From Nocardioides_C sp963700955 (lineage in GTDB: Bacteria > Actinomycetota > Actinomycetes > Propionibacteriales > Nocardioidaceae), in the NCBI GenBank assembly GCA_963700955.1, contig CAVOZH010000009.1:1-64000 (forward strand): 64,000 bases of DNA. Direction: 5' to 3'. The notes under the pieces were generated by a model, which saw nothing but the letters and a program-made list of their open reading frames with translations, made no database searches and was not told where the DNA came from. Positions 1 to 9,248 of this stretch are shown here, in pieces. The translations under genes were made by a program, and so were the position numbers. Position 1 is the stretch's first letter. Each line of letters starts with the position of its first letter.

Positions 1-56
1 AACCTGCGACCTCTGGGTTATGAGCCCAGCGAGCTACCGAGCTGCTCCACCCCGCG
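1..56 (-). tRNA. Initiator tRNA-Met (CAU), 3' part outside the window
   Basis: Read on the minus strand, the sequence starts CGCGGGGTGGAGCAG and continues through a D-arm and an anticodon stem with CAT at 22-20. It runs into the T-arm, where the window ends. The leading C (which would mismatch A72) and the anticodon stem ending in GGG/CCC are hallmarks of bacterial initiator tRNA. The T-loop and acceptor 3' strand lie outside the window. Confidence 0.93.
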
Positions 57-118
57 TCGGTGATCCCAACCTTACGGGACGCAGGGCAACGACTCCAAAT
101 CGGGCGATGTGGCGCCGG

Positions 119-3118
119 TCACCCGCCGCTCTTGCCTCCGGCATTGTCCCCTCCGGTGGTCCCGCCGGTTCCTCCTGGGCTGCCGCCCTGAGGGGCCGTC
201 ACGCCGGCCGCCTTGAGCGCCTGGGCAACGAGGTCCCGCGCACGGTTGGTCGCCTCGGCGTACGCCGCGAGGTCGCCGTCCTGCAACGCCTTCTGGGCGT
301 CGTTGAACGCGGTCTCGGCCTGCTGCAGCAGCGCCTGCACGTCTCCGCTGGGCGGCTGCTCGGTGCCGCCACCCGGCGGGGTAGTACCAGGCTCACCGAC
401 GGGAGCGTTGTCCGGATTGATCTTGCCGAGCACGTCATCGAGTGCCGTGGTGAGCGTCGGGCCGAAGCCGACGTCCTTGCCGAAGGAGACCAGCACGTAG
501 CGGAGCACGGGGTAACGCCCCTCGCCGGACTCACGAAGGGTGTACAGCGGCTGGACGTAGAGCAGCCCGTCCCCCACCGGCAAGGTCAACAGGTTGCCGT
601 CGACCACCTTCGAGTTGGTCCGGCTGAACGCCAGCCTCGCGTTCTGGATCTCCGGGTCGGCACCGAACTGGTTGGCGATCTGGGAGGGTCCTGGGATCTG
701 TGTGCTTCCGGGCAGCCGGAGGATTCGGATCTTGCCGTAGTCGCCCTGCGCCGCGTCGGCGTCGACCGAGATGAACGCGGCGAGGTTCTCGCGCTTCTGC
801 GGCACGTAGACGCTGGTCAGCGAGAAGACCGGCTTGGCGCCACCCGAGGGGGTCTTGACGGAGAGCCGGTACGGCGGCTGCTTCTGGGCCTTGTCGGTGG
901 GGTCCTGCGGCACGGCCCACTGGTCGCTGCCCTCGTAGAAGGTCTTGGGCTGCGTCACGTGGTACTTCGCGAGCATGAACCGCTGCACCTTGAAGAGGTC
1001 CTCGGGGTAGCGCATGTGCGCGCGGAGGTCCGTCGGGATCGCCGACTTCGGCTTCACGACGCCCGGGAACGCAGACGACCAGGCCCTGAGGATCGGGTCC
1101 TTGTCGTCCCACGCATAGAGAGTCACCGAGCCGTCGTAGGCGTCGACGACCGCCTTGACCGAGTTGCGGATGTAGTTGATCTCGTCGGTGGGCAGGGTGG
1201 CGTACGCGGTACGAGGTTGGAGGCTGTCGCGCACCATCTCCGACAGCGACCGCTTCTCCGACATCGGGTAGCGGTTGGTGGTGGTGTACCCGTCGAGGAT
1301 CCACTTCACCCGACCGTCGACGACCGCCGGGTAGGAGTCGCCGTCGACGGTGAGCCACGGCGCGACCTTCTGCACCCGAAGGCGCGGGTCTCGGTCGTAG
1401 AGGATCTTGGACTCCGCATTCACCCGGCTGGAGAGCAGGATGTTCGGCTCGCTGAACTTGATGGCGTACAGGACCTTGTTGAACAGGCCACCGACCGGGA
1501 CGCCGGCACTGCCGGTGTAGGTGTTCGTCTGCGCGGCACTACCGGTGCCCTGTCCCTCGGGGATGTCGAACTCCACTCCCTTGGCACCCTCGGGACGACC
1601 GACGATCGAGTAGGAGGGGCTCTGCTCCCCGAAGTAGATGCGCGGCTGGTAGCCCTTCGCGTTGAGGTCCGTCAGCTCGCCCCGAGGCGGGAGGTCCTGC
1701 TCGGCCCACTCCGGCTCGCCGTCGTTCGTGACGACCTGGCCCTGGCTGTTGCGCTGGTTGCCGTAGGCCGCGATCACGCCGAAGCCGTGGGTGTAGACGG
1801 TGTGCAGGTTCGCCCAGTTCCGCTGGTCGTCGGGCAGGCCGGCCTGGTTGAGCTCGCGCACCGCGAGGACCATGTCGCGCAGCTGGCCGTTCACCGGGTA
1901 GCGGTCGACGTCGAGCACGCTGGGCACGCTGTAGTAGCCGCGGACCTGCTGGAGCTGCTCGAAGGTGTCGGACACGAGCGCCGGGTCGAGCAGCCGGATG
2001 CCCGGGATCGACTGGGCGTCCGCCTTGAGCTGCTCGGTGCTGATCGAGACGTTCGCGGGGTACGGCGTGATCTCCGCGTCGTTGATGCTGTACGCCGCGC
2101 GCGTGGCCTGGATGTTGCGCCCGATGTACGGCGCCTCCTTGTCCGGCTCGGACGGGGAGACCTGGAACTGCTGTACGACGCCGGGCCAGAGCACGCCCAG
2201 CAGGATCGCCGAGAGCACCAGGAGGGCAAGGCCCACCGAGGGCAGCATCCAGGTGCGCCGGAAGACGTTGGCGAAGAACAGCACCGCGCAGATCAGCGCG
2301 ATGAACGTCAGGATCTGCTTCGCGGGCAGCACGGCGTTGTTGTCGGTGTAGGTCACGCCGGTGATCAGCCCCGAGCTGTCGGAGGTGATGTCGTAGCGGT
2401 CGAGCCAGTAGTCCAGGGCCTTGAACAGCACGAAGAGCCCTGCCAGGACGGACACCTGGACCTGCGCCGCACCGGAGAACTTGTCGTGCTTGTCCTGCAG
2501 CCGGATGCCGCCGTAGATGTAGTGCATGACGACCGCGGCGATCAGAGCCAGCACCGTCGCGGCCATGCCGAAACCGACCAGGTAGTGCAGCCACGGCAGG
2601 TCGAAGACGTAGAAGCCGATGTCCTTGTGGAAGTACGGGTCGGTCGTCCCGAAGTCGTTGGCGTTGCGCCAGAGCATGAACTCACGCCACTTGCCTGCGC
2701 CGGACGCCCCCGCGAAGAGCGCGAGCACGAGGCTGACCCCGATCAGCAGCCAGCGGCGCAGCGGCTCGATGACCTGGCGGTACCTCTCGAGGCTCGCCTG
2801 CTCGAGGGACGCGGGCCGGAACAGCGGCCTGAATCGATAGGCCAGGAAGAGGTTCACTGCGATGAAGAAGCCCATCAGGAGCCCGAAGACCACGAACAGC
2901 AGGATCCGCGTGCCCAGCAGCCTCCCGAACACGGAGCCGTAGTCGACGCTGCGGAACCAGAGCCGGTCGGTCCAGATCCCGGTGAAGATCGAGATGCCGA
3001 AGAACGCAGCGACGAGGACGAGCCCGGTCAGCAGGAGCGCCCGCGAGCGCGTCGGAGGCTGCGCCGCCGTGGCAGGACGCGGCTTGGACGGGGGTGGTTC
3101 GTCGAAGAATCCGCTCAC
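119..3118 (-). CDS. UPF0182 family large membrane protein
   Basis: This 999-residue protein of unknown function belongs to the UPF0182 family common in Actinobacteria. A short proline-rich cytoplasmic N-terminus is followed by about seven hydrophobic helices within the first ~330 residues (for example near 28-46, 73-97, 123-142 and 180-204). A very large, probably extracytoplasmic domain follows. The tail is glycine/threonine-rich low-complexity sequence after an Ala/Gln-rich helix. The start is GTG with an AGGAC element upstream. It sits 13 bp downstream of the PPA1309 gene on the same strand, as in related actinobacteria where the YlbL-like protease, PPA1309 and UPF0182 genes are adjacent. 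Family assignment is firm; the role is unknown. Confidence 0.93.
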   Translation of the reverse strand: MSGFFDEPPPSKPRPATAAQPPTRSRALLLTGLVLVAAFFGISIFTGIWTDRLWFRSVDYGSVFGRLLGTRILLFVVFGLLMGFFIAVNLFLAYRFRPLFRPASLEQASLERYRQVIEPLRRWLLIGVSLVLALFAGASGAGKWREFMLWRNANDFGTTDPYFHKDIGFYVFDLPWLHYLVGFGMAATVLALIAAVVMHYIYGGIRLQDKHDKFSGAAQVQVSVLAGLFVLFKALDYWLDRYDITSDSSGLITGVTYTDNNAVLPAKQILTFIALICAVLFFANVFRRTWMLPSVGLALLVLSAILLGVLWPGVVQQFQVSPSEPDKEAPYIGRNIQATRAAYSINDAEITPYPANVSISTEQLKADAQSIPGIRLLDPALVSDTFEQLQQVRGYYSVPSVLDVDRYPVNGQLRDMVLAVRELNQAGLPDDQRNWANLHTVYTHGFGVIAAYGNQRNSQGQVVTNDGEPEWAEQDLPPRGELTDLNAKGYQPRIYFGEQSPSYSIVGRPEGAKGVEFDIPEGQGTGSAAQTNTYTGSAGVPVGGLFNKVLYAIKFSEPNILLSSRVNAESKILYDRDPRLRVQKVAPWLTVDGDSYPAVVDGRVKWILDGYTTTNRYPMSEKRSLSEMVRDSLQPRTAYATLPTDEINYIRNSVKAVVDAYDGSVTLYAWDDKDPILRAWSSAFPGVVKPKSAIPTDLRAHMRYPEDLFKVQRFMLAKYHVTQPKTFYEGSDQWAVPQDPTDKAQKQPPYRLSVKTPSGGAKPVFSLTSVYVPQKRENLAAFISVDADAAQGDYGKIRILRLPGSTQIPGPSQIANQFGADPEIQNARLAFSRTNSKVVDGNLLTLPVGDGLLYVQPLYTLRESGEGRYPVLRYVLVSFGKDVGFGPTLTTALDDVLGKINPDNAPVGEPGTTPPGGGTEQPPSGDVQALLQQAETAFNDAQKALQDGDLAAYAEATNRARDLVAQALKAAGVTAPQGGSPGGTGGTTGGDNAGGKSGG

Positions 3119-3131
3119 AGTGTCCTCAGTC

Positions 3132-3692
3132 TCAGTTCTCGAGCGTGCTCAGCAACAACTCTAGGAGTGCCGGCACCAGGTCGGGGCTCTCGACGACCGA
3201 GCTGGCGTCGTCGTGGGAGCGGAAGCGAAGCGCGCAGTACGTCGAGCCCTGCCTCGTCGCGGCGGCGACGATGCGAACCTCCTGCCGCTCCGGGTGGGAG
3301 GCGGCGAACTCCTCGGCGGCCTCAGGGTCCTCGGGGATCTGGTCGTCGGCCTCCGGAGGAAGCACGAACCGCTCCACGACGGCCGCGCACCCGAACACCT
3401 CGGCCGGCCACATGATCTGCTGGAGGACGTCCTCGAGTGACCGGTCGACCGGCGTGTGGTCCTGCTCGACCGGAGTCAAGGAGCCCGCCGCGGAGGCCTC
3501 GTCGAGACCCATCGCCGCGGCGAGGCCGGGCTCGCGGGCCAGCAGGTCCGCCGTGGGCACCAGCGCGTACAGCCGTGACGGCTGGTCCCAGCCGGCCTCC
3601 GAAGAGTGCTGCTCGATCTCGCGGACGGCCGTGGCCAGGACCGGGTCGGTCTCGGGGGTGCTGTCGTCGGGCATGGAGTCGCGCTCGGTCAT
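3132..3692 (-). CDS. PPA1309 family protein
   Basis: This acidic soluble protein of 186 residues has no signal peptide or membrane helix. It resembles the actinobacterial PPA1309 family, which has no established function. The first ~20 residues are disordered (Asp/Ser/Thr/Pro-rich); the rest looks like one compact alpha/beta domain rich in Glu and Ala. It lies 4 bp after the YlbL-type protease gene and 13 bp before the UPF0182 gene, so the three are probably cotranscribed. An alternative ATG at 3674 would shorten it by six residues. The family name is from memory of actinobacterial annotation. Confidence 0.8.
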   Translation of the reverse strand: MTERDSMPDDSTPETDPVLATAVREIEQHSSEAGWDQPSRLYALVPTADLLAREPGLAAAMGLDEASAAGSLTPVEQDHTPVDRSLEDVLQQIMWPAEVFGCAAVVERFVLPPEADDQIPEDPEAAEEFAASHPERQEVRIVAAATRQGSTYCALRFRSHDDASSVVESPDLVPALLELLLSTLEN

Positions 3693-3696
3693 GACC

Positions 3697-4752
3697 TCAC
3701 CCGCACTTCGGGAGCGCGGCGTCGGGGTCGGCGACGTACTTGCGGATCGACTGCACCGCGCTGTGCATGGTCGGGGCCTTCACAAGCCTCATCTCCTCGT
3801 CGTCGAGTCCGGCGGCCATCGCGGAGTCGCAGTTCTTCGGCGGCACGAGGAAGATCTTCGCGCCCGAGTCGGCGGCGGCGACGATCTTCTGCTGGATGCC
3901 TCCGATAGGTCCAACGGTTCCGCGCTCGTCAATGGTTCCCGTGCCCGAGACGGGCACCCCGCCGGTGAGGGCGCCTGGCGTGAGCGTGTCGTAGACGGCA
4001 AGAGAGAAGATCAGCCCGGCGCTGGGGCCACCGATCCGGTCGGGGATGTTCACCGAGACGTCGAACGGGAAGTCGTAGCTCGGGCCGACGACTATGCCGA
4101 CGACGGGCACATCCGGCTTGTCCTTGCGTGGCCTCGGCACCACCTCGACCGTCTTCTCCGTGCCGCCACGGCGCACCACGAAGGTCGCCGCCTCGCCGCT
4201 CGGCACGCGCCGGACGAGCCGCGACACGTCGGTGGCGTCGTGGACTGGTGTGCCGTCGACCGACACGATGCGGTCGCGGGTCTTGAGCTTGCCCTCCGCA
4301 GGGCTGCCGGGGGTGACCGCGAGCACCTCGGTGACCTTCTGGAGCTTGTAGCCGAGCTCGGTGAGGGCAGCGGCCACGGCGCTGTCCTGGGAGCTGACCA
4401 TCTGGACGGAGCTCTCGGTCTCGACGTCCTCCACGGACTGGCCCGGCGCATAGAACGCCGCGCGCGGGTAGACCGCACGCGTCTTGTCGAACCAGGCGGT
4501 CAACGCCTCACCGATGCTGACGTTCTGGTTGGGACCGGTCAGCTTGATCGTGGTCAGCTCGAGACGCCCGTCGGTGGGGTAACGCTTGTGACCCTCGACC
4601 TGGACGATCTCCTGGCCGCGGTCCTCGGCGAGAACGTCGACAGTCGGGCCGGGGCTCATCGTGATGTAGGGAATCGGTGTCGTGACCGCGACAAAGAAAA
4701 GCACGGCCAGCAAGGCGCTGGCCAGGATGCCCGACACGGTGCGGCGACTCAT
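3697..4752 (-). CDS. YlbL-type membrane-anchored PDZ/Lon-like serine protease
   Basis: The protein has 351 residues. A signal anchor at ~8-26 places the rest outside the membrane. A PDZ domain spans roughly 125-200 (LAVTPGSPAEGKL), and a Lon-type S16 proteolytic domain spans ~215-340. The catalytic serine is S244 in GGPSAGL and the probable catalytic lysine is K289 in GGIQQK. The 45-residue spacing matches that known for Bacillus YlbL/DdcP rather than the 43 of Lon. The start is ATG with GAGG upstream. It heads the PPA1309-UPF0182 gene row. Family knowledge says YlbL-like proteases act in membrane quality control or DNA-damage checkpoint recovery; the substrate here is unknown. Confidence 0.9.
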   Translation of the reverse strand: MSRRTVSGILASALLAVLFFVAVTTPIPYITMSPGPTVDVLAEDRGQEIVQVEGHKRYPTDGRLELTTIKLTGPNQNVSIGEALTAWFDKTRAVYPRAAFYAPGQSVEDVETESSVQMVSSQDSAVAAALTELGYKLQKVTEVLAVTPGSPAEGKLKTRDRIVSVDGTPVHDATDVSRLVRRVPSGEAATFVVRRGGTEKTVEVVPRPRKDKPDVPVVGIVVGPSYDFPFDVSVNIPDRIGGPSAGLIFSLAVYDTLTPGALTGGVPVSGTGTIDERGTVGPIGGIQQKIVAAADSGAKIFLVPPKNCDSAMAAGLDDEEMRLVKAPTMHSAVQSIRKYVADPDAALPKCG

Positions 4753-4778
4753 GCGGTCAGCCTCTCACCCAGGCTCAA

Positions 4779-5063
4779 CTAGGCGGAGCGTCGGGTCTGG
4801 TCGGCAGCGGTGCCGCTTCGTACGCCGGCCGGCCTGCCGCTGCGGGAAGGGCGGATCGCGATCCCTGTGCTGCGGTCACGGGCAACCATCGGCCGAGGGC
4901 GGGACGCGCCCGGGTGCTTCTTGGCGATCGCCGCGGCGAACCGCTCGTAGGCGGCCTCGGAGCGGTCGGCGTGCTCCCGCCGGGGTCGCCCGGCCCACGT
5001 CGCCCACACCATCATCACGACGGCGACGACGCCGGTCGGCACGAGCCAGAGCAGGATGTCCAC
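4779..5063 (-). CDS. Small single-helix membrane protein, unknown function
   Basis: This 94-residue ORF starts with GTG. One hydrophobic helix (LLWLVPTGVVAVVMMVWATW) sits directly at the N-terminus, followed by a basic, Arg/Ala/Ser-rich cytoplasmic tail. It lies 26 bp upstream of the YlbL-like protease gene and 50 bp downstream of moaE, all on the minus strand, which supports expression as part of that row. No known domain was recognised. The start choice is uncertain because the upstream ribosome-binding sequence is weak. Confidence 0.6.
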   Translation of the reverse strand: MDILLWLVPTGVVAVVMMVWATWAGRPRREHADRSEAAYERFAAAIAKKHPGASRPRPMVARDRSTGIAIRPSRSGRPAGVRSGTAADQTRRSA

Positions 5064-5113
5064 GCGACAAGGCTAGGACCGGGGCAGACCCGAGCCAGGG
5101 AGCAACACGGCTG

Positions 5114-5548
5114 TCAGGGCGTCCCGACCCATTCGTCACTGCCGTCGGCGAACAGTTGGTGCTTCCAGATCGGCACGCGCGCCTTCAGCCGGTCGATGAG
5201 CGCCCGAGACGCCTCGAACGCCTCGCCACGGTGCGCGGCGGCGGTCGCGACCACCACGGCGGCGTCGCCGATCGCGAGCTCCCCCACCCGGTGGACCGCG
5301 GCGACGGCGAGCACGTCGTACTCCCGGGCAACCTCCTCGGCAACATCGGTCAGCTCGGCGAGCGCGGTGGGGTGCGCGGAGTACTCCAGCCCGCTCACGG
5401 ACTTGTTCTCGTCGTGGTCGCGTACCGCGCCGACGAAGAGCGTCACCCCACCCGCGGCGGCGTCGGAGACCGCCGTGGCGACCTCGTCCACCGACAGGGC
5501 TGTCTCACGGATGTCGACGAGGCGTACGACGGACGGAAGCGGGCTCAC
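5114..5548 (-). CDS. moaE: Molybdopterin synthase catalytic subunit MoaE
   Basis: MoaE transfers sulfur with MoaD to precursor Z (cPMP) to make molybdopterin. The 144-residue protein has the family pattern TLFVGAVRDHDENKSV near the N-terminal third, AAVHRVGELAIGDAAV in the middle, and the C-terminal lysine motif VPIWKHQLF with the active-site Lys. The GTG start at 5548 begins a VSPLPS sequence just before the domain; longer in-frame readings overlap the neighbouring gene. It is divergent from the DUF2342 gene, with only 43 bp between the starts. No MoaD or other molybdopterin gene is adjacent, but MoeZ is encoded at 27.9 kb. Confidence 0.93.
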   Translation of the reverse strand: MSPLPSVVRLVDIRETALSVDEVATAVSDAAAGGVTLFVGAVRDHDENKSVSGLEYSAHPTALAELTDVAEEVAREYDVLAVAAVHRVGELAIGDAAVVVATAAAHRGEAFEASRALIDRLKARVPIWKHQLFADGSDEWVGTP

Positions 5549-5591
5549 ACCACCGAGACTAGAGGTTGATGTCACGAGTAGGTTGGGAGGC

Positions 5592-6932
5592 ATGACCAAC
5601 GACCCGAGCGACCGGCCCGGCGACGAGAACAACCCGTTCAAGGGCACCCCGTTCGAGCAGCTCTTCTCCTCGCTCGGCGGCGCCTTCCCGGGTGCGGGGA
5701 GCGGCGGACCGGGCATGCCTGACCTCTCCATGCTGATGAGCCAGATGCAGGCGATGATGACGCCGCACGAGGGCTCGGTGAACTGGAACCTCGCCAAGGA
5801 CGTGGCGCGCAAGACCGTCGCGCAGGAGCCCGACCCCTCCCCCGACGAGAAGGACCGTGCCGCAGTGGCCGACGCCCTTCGTCTGGCCGACCACTGGCTC
5901 GACCAGGTCACCGACCTGCCGTCAGGGGTCAGCACCTCCGCGGTGTGGAGCCGTGCCCAGTGGGTGGAGGAGACCATCGAGGTCTGGCAGCGACTCGTCG
6001 AGCCGGTCGCCGAGCACGTCGTGGCCGCGATGGGCAACGCGCTTCCCGAGGAGGCCAAGGCGATGGCCGGGCCGCTCATGGGGATGCTCGGCCAGGCCGG
6101 CGGCGCGATGTTCGGCAGCCAGGTCGGCCAGGCGCTCGGCGGCCTCGCCGGCGAGGTCGTGACCGCGTCCGACATCGGCCTCCCCCTCGGCCCGGCCGGC
6201 AAGGCCGCGGTGCTCCCGGCGAACGTCAAGAAGTTCTCCGAAGGCCTGGACGTGACAGACGAGGACGTCCTGCTCTACCTCGCGCTGCGCGAGGCGGCCC
6301 ACCAGCGTCTCTTCGCGCACGTCCCCTGGCTGCGCGCGCACCTGCTCTCGGCCGTGGAGGACTACGGCCGTGGCATGACGATCGACGTCTCGAAGATCGA
6401 GGAGTCGATGCGCAACCTCGACCCTATGAACCCCGCTGGGATCCAGGAGGCACTCGAGGGCGGCCTGTTCGAGCCGCAGCAGACGCCGGCCCAGGAGGCA
6501 GCGCTCGTCAGGCTCGAGACCACGCTCGCCCTCGTGGAGGGCTGGGTCGACGAGATCGTCGGCCAGGCGACCGCGGGACGGATGCCGAGCGCCGGCAAGC
6601 TGCAGGAGGCCGTACGCCGCCGCCGCGCCGCAGGCGGGCCTGCCGAGTCCACGTTCGCCGCGCTCGTGGGCCTCGAGCTGCGACCGCGGCGCCTTCGCGA
6701 CGCGTCGGCTCTGTGGGGTTCGTTGCGCTCGCGGCAGGGTCAGCAGGCGCGCGACGCCGTGTGGGCCCACCCCGACCTGCTGCCGACCTCGGCGGACCTC
6801 GACGACCCGCTCGGCTTCCGCGAGCACGTCGAGGAGCCCGAGGCGCTCACCGACGCGGAGTTCGACGCCGCCCTCGCCGACCTGCTCGACAACGAGCCGG
6901 GCACGGACACGGACGACCCCAAGGACGACTGA
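5592..6932 (+). CDS. DUF2342 putative zinc-dependent metalloprotease
   Basis: This 446-residue protein belongs to the actinobacterial DUF2342 family of putative hydrolases with a thermolysin-like fold. A Gly/Pro-rich N-terminus is followed by a helical domain containing the characteristic REAAHQRLFAHVPWL motif. Glycine-rich helices (GPLMGMLGQAGGAMFGSQVG) precede it. The C-terminal half keeps the helical pattern ending in an acidic tail. GGGAGG stands just before the ATG at 5592. The Nudix gene follows after 3 bp, so the two are probably coexpressed. Proteolytic activity has not been inferred beyond family naming. Confidence 0.88.
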   Translation: MTNDPSDRPGDENNPFKGTPFEQLFSSLGGAFPGAGSGGPGMPDLSMLMSQMQAMMTPHEGSVNWNLAKDVARKTVAQEPDPSPDEKDRAAVADALRLADHWLDQVTDLPSGVSTSAVWSRAQWVEETIEVWQRLVEPVAEHVVAAMGNALPEEAKAMAGPLMGMLGQAGGAMFGSQVGQALGGLAGEVVTASDIGLPLGPAGKAAVLPANVKKFSEGLDVTDEDVLLYLALREAAHQRLFAHVPWLRAHLLSAVEDYGRGMTIDVSKIEESMRNLDPMNPAGIQEALEGGLFEPQQTPAQEAALVRLETTLALVEGWVDEIVGQATAGRMPSAGKLQEAVRRRRAAGGPAESTFAALVGLELRPRRLRDASALWGSLRSRQGQQARDAVWAHPDLLPTSADLDDPLGFREHVEEPEALTDAEFDAALADLLDNEPGTDTDDPKDD

Positions 6933-6935
6933 CCG

Positions 6936-7490
6936 GTGCTCCACGACGACGCCCTGGCACTGCTGCGTGCCTGGACGCCGCCGGACGACGCCCAGGAACA
7001 GGTACGACGCCGCTACGTGGCGCACCTGGAGGCACATCCCGACGGCTTGCGCCGGGACTGCTTCCCCGACCACATCACCGCGAGCACGCTGATCCTCTCC
7101 GCCGACGGCGAGGAGGTGCTGCTGACGCTGCACGCGAAGGCGGGCGCCTGGTTCCAGATGGGCGGGCACTGCGAGGACACGGACACCACCCTCGCCGGTG
7201 CGGCCCTTCGTGAGGCGGTCGAAGAGTCCGGCGTACCCGGTCTGGAGCTCGATCCGCGTCCGGTGCAGCTCAACGCTCATGCTGTGCCGTTCTGCAGCCC
7301 GCGCGGCACCGTGCACCACCTCGACGTGCGCTTCCTCGCGGTCGCCCCGGCGGACGCCGTCCCCGCGGTCAGCGGGGAGTCGCTCGACGTCCGCTGGTGG
7401 TGCTGGGACGCGCTGCCGACCGACGACCCTGACATGCACGACCTCGTGCGGCTGGCCCGGCAGCGCTGGGTCACGACCGGTGTGGCCTAG
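6936..7490 (+). CDS. Nudix hydrolase
   Basis: This 184-residue protein has a complete Nudix box, GGHCEDTDTTLAGAALREAV continuing EESG, giving the metal-binding Glu residues of the hydrolase of nucleoside-diphosphate derivatives. An N-terminal helical segment (~60 residues) precedes the Nudix fold; the substrate cannot be told. The start is GTG only 3 bp after the DUF2342 stop, implying translational coupling. Its stop codon overlaps, by 4 bp, the stop of the convergent YgjP-like gene. Confidence 0.92.
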   Translation: MLHDDALALLRAWTPPDDAQEQVRRRYVAHLEAHPDGLRRDCFPDHITASTLILSADGEEVLLTLHAKAGAWFQMGGHCEDTDTTLAGAALREAVEESGVPGLELDPRPVQLNAHAVPFCSPRGTVHHLDVRFLAVAPADAVPAVSGESLDVRWWCWDALPTDDPDMHDLVRLARQRWVTTGVA

Positions 7491-8113
7491 TCGACGACCT
7501 CGGTGCCGTCGACCGTCTCGTCGACCGCGTTGTCGTCGGCGAGCATCCCGTCCGCGCCCTCCTCGGAGCAGTCCGCCGGTTCGCCCACCAGACCGAGGTG
7601 CGTGGCGCAGGCGACTCCCTCCAGGAAGCCCTTCGCCCGCTCGGCCTTCGGGTAGCGGTCCACCCACGACCAGAACGCGGGGGTGTGACCGGACTCGATG
7701 AGGTGAGCGAGCTCGTGCACGAGGACGTAGTCGATCACCCAGGACGGCATGCCCTGAAGGCGCCTGGAGAGCCGGATCGAGCGGTCCGAAGGGGTGCACG
7801 AGCCCCAGCGGCTGTTCTGGTTGTCCACCCACCGCACGGTCTCGGGGCGCGCGAGGCCGCCGAGGTAGCGGTTGCTGAGCTCGGCGGCACGGCGCTTGAG
7901 CCCCGTGTCACTCGGGCGGCGGCGCTTCTCGGACCTCTCGAGCCGCTCGAGCATGGTGGTCACCCACTCACGCTCCTCCTTGGCGCTCAGGCGCGCCGGG
8001 ATCATCACGATCACCCGGTCGTCCTCGCGGTAGGCCGACACCGTGCGACGTCGCTTGCGGCTGCGTCGCACCTCGACGATGGGCCCCTCCGGGTCAGGGG
8101 CTCGCGTGGGCAT
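7487..8113 (-). CDS. YgjP/SprT-like putative metal-dependent hydrolase
   Basis: This 208-residue protein carries the zinc-metallopeptidase signature HELAHLIESGHTPAFW, with HExxH and a third histidine shortly after. It is preceded by NSRWGSCTPSDRSIRLSRRL, the conserved block of the YgjP/DUF45 family. The N-terminal third is basic. The family occurs beside restriction genes in some genomes but here is a solitary core gene. It lies 10 bp downstream of the PHP-domain gene on the same strand and probably shares its transcript. Cytoplasmic; substrate unknown. Confidence 0.9.
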   Translation of the reverse strand: MPTRAPDPEGPIVEVRRSRKRRRTVSAYREDDRVIVMIPARLSAKEEREWVTTMLERLERSEKRRRPSDTGLKRRAAELSNRYLGGLARPETVRWVDNQNSRWGSCTPSDRSIRLSRRLQGMPSWVIDYVLVHELAHLIESGHTPAFWSWVDRYPKAERAKGFLEGVACATHLGLVGEPADCSEEGADGMLADDNAVDETVDGTEVVD

Positions 8114-8122
8114 ATCCGGAGG

Positions 8123-9154
8123 TTACTCGCCTGACCACTCCAGCAGGCGGTCCAAGCTCCACGTGTTCACGACGCGCTGCGGCGGGACGCCGAGCTCCTC
8201 CGCCCGCGCGCACCCGAAGTCGAGGAAGTCGAGCTGGCCGGGCGCATGCGCGTCACTGTCGATCGAGAAGAGGCACCCCGCCTCGAGCGCGAGGGCGACC
8301 AGGTCGTCCGGCGGGTCCGCCCGCTCCGGGCGTGCGTTGATCTCGACCGCGACGTTGTGCGCAGCGCATGCCTCGAACACCGCCTCGGCGTCGAACTCGC
8401 TCTGCGGGCGCGTGCCACGCCCACCCGTGATCAGCCGACCCGTGCAGTGCCCGAGCACGTTGGTGCGTGGATGTTCCACGGCCGCCACCATCCGCCTTGT
8501 CATCGCGGCGGAGTCCATGCGCAGCTTTGAGTGCACGGAGGCGACCACGACCTCGAGCCGCGCGAGCATGTCATCGGTCTGGTCGAGGCTCCCGTCCTCG
8601 AGGATGTCCACCTCGATCCCGGTCAGCATCCGCAGCTGTCCGGCAAGCTGGTCGTTGACCGCGGCGACGACGGCGAGCTGGCGTTCCAGGCGCTCGGTGG
8701 ACAAGCCGTTGGCCACCTGCAGCCGCGGCGAGTGGTCGCTGAGGCAGACGTAGTCATGGCCGACCTCGACCGCGGTCATCGCCATCTCCTCGATCGGCGA
8801 CCCACCGTCGGACCAGTCGGAGTGCATGTGCAGGTCACCGCGCAGAAGCGAGCGCATCTCCCGTCCGCCGTCGGCGAGCGGTCCGGCGGTCTCCTCGAGC
8901 TTCTGCAGGTACGACGGCGTCTGTCCGTCGAGGGCCTCCCGGACGACCTTCTCGGTGGATGCGCCGATGCCGGGGAGCTCGCGCAGCGTGCCGGCTGCTT
9001 TCCGGGCCTCCACCTCGTCAGGCGACAGCGGCAGCAGCGTCGCCGCCGCAGTGCGGAACGCCTTGACCTTGTAGGTCTCGGCACGGGTCCGCTCGAGCAG
9101 GAACGCGATTCGCCGGAGCACCGCGACCGGGTCTCCCGGCTGTTTTCCGTCCAC
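8123..9154 (-). CDS. PHP domain phosphoesterase with N-terminal helix-hairpin-helix (PolX-like)
   Basis: This 343-residue protein has an N-terminal ~90-residue helical/HhH region (RTRAETYKVKAFRTAAATL, then ELPGIGASTEKVVREAL). It resembles the 8-kDa domain of family X polymerases. A PHP domain follows, with HMHSDWSDGG, a CLSDHSPRL block, ASVHSKLRM, and a late DSDAHAPGQLDFL metal-binding motif. No polymerase palm domain is present. The GTG start at 9154 was chosen because GGGGAG stands upstream at good distance; a longer reading to 9274 would run into the DnaA-box-like cluster. Likely a metal-dependent phosphoesterase linked to DNA repair or histidinol-phosphatase-like chemistry. Confidence 0.85.
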   Translation of the reverse strand: MDGKQPGDPVAVLRRIAFLLERTRAETYKVKAFRTAAATLLPLSPDEVEARKAAGTLRELPGIGASTEKVVREALDGQTPSYLQKLEETAGPLADGGREMRSLLRGDLHMHSDWSDGGSPIEEMAMTAVEVGHDYVCLSDHSPRLQVANGLSTERLERQLAVVAAVNDQLAGQLRMLTGIEVDILEDGSLDQTDDMLARLEVVVASVHSKLRMDSAAMTRRMVAAVEHPRTNVLGHCTGRLITGGRGTRPQSEFDAEAVFEACAAHNVAVEINARPERADPPDDLVALALEAGCLFSIDSDAHAPGQLDFLDFGCARAEELGVPPQRVVNTWSLDRLLEWSGE

Positions 9155-9248
9155 AGTCTGGTTCTCCCCGTCTCTGCTGGTCAGACACCGGCGACGACGC
9201 TGCCTGGGCGTGTCCCCCACAGTCTTGTACACCGCCGGACCCGCCCGG

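Noticed and set aside
20..3415. A plus-strand open frame of over 1100 codons opposite the UPF0182 gene.
   Set aside because: High-GC third-position bias creates long antisense frames. Its translation is Arg/Val/Leu-rich low complexity without domains, whereas the minus-strand product has clear membrane helices and family features.
7487..7490. Overlapping stop codons as a regulatory feature.
   Set aside because: A 4-bp tail-to-tail overlap of convergent genes is common in compact genomes and has no further supporting structure.
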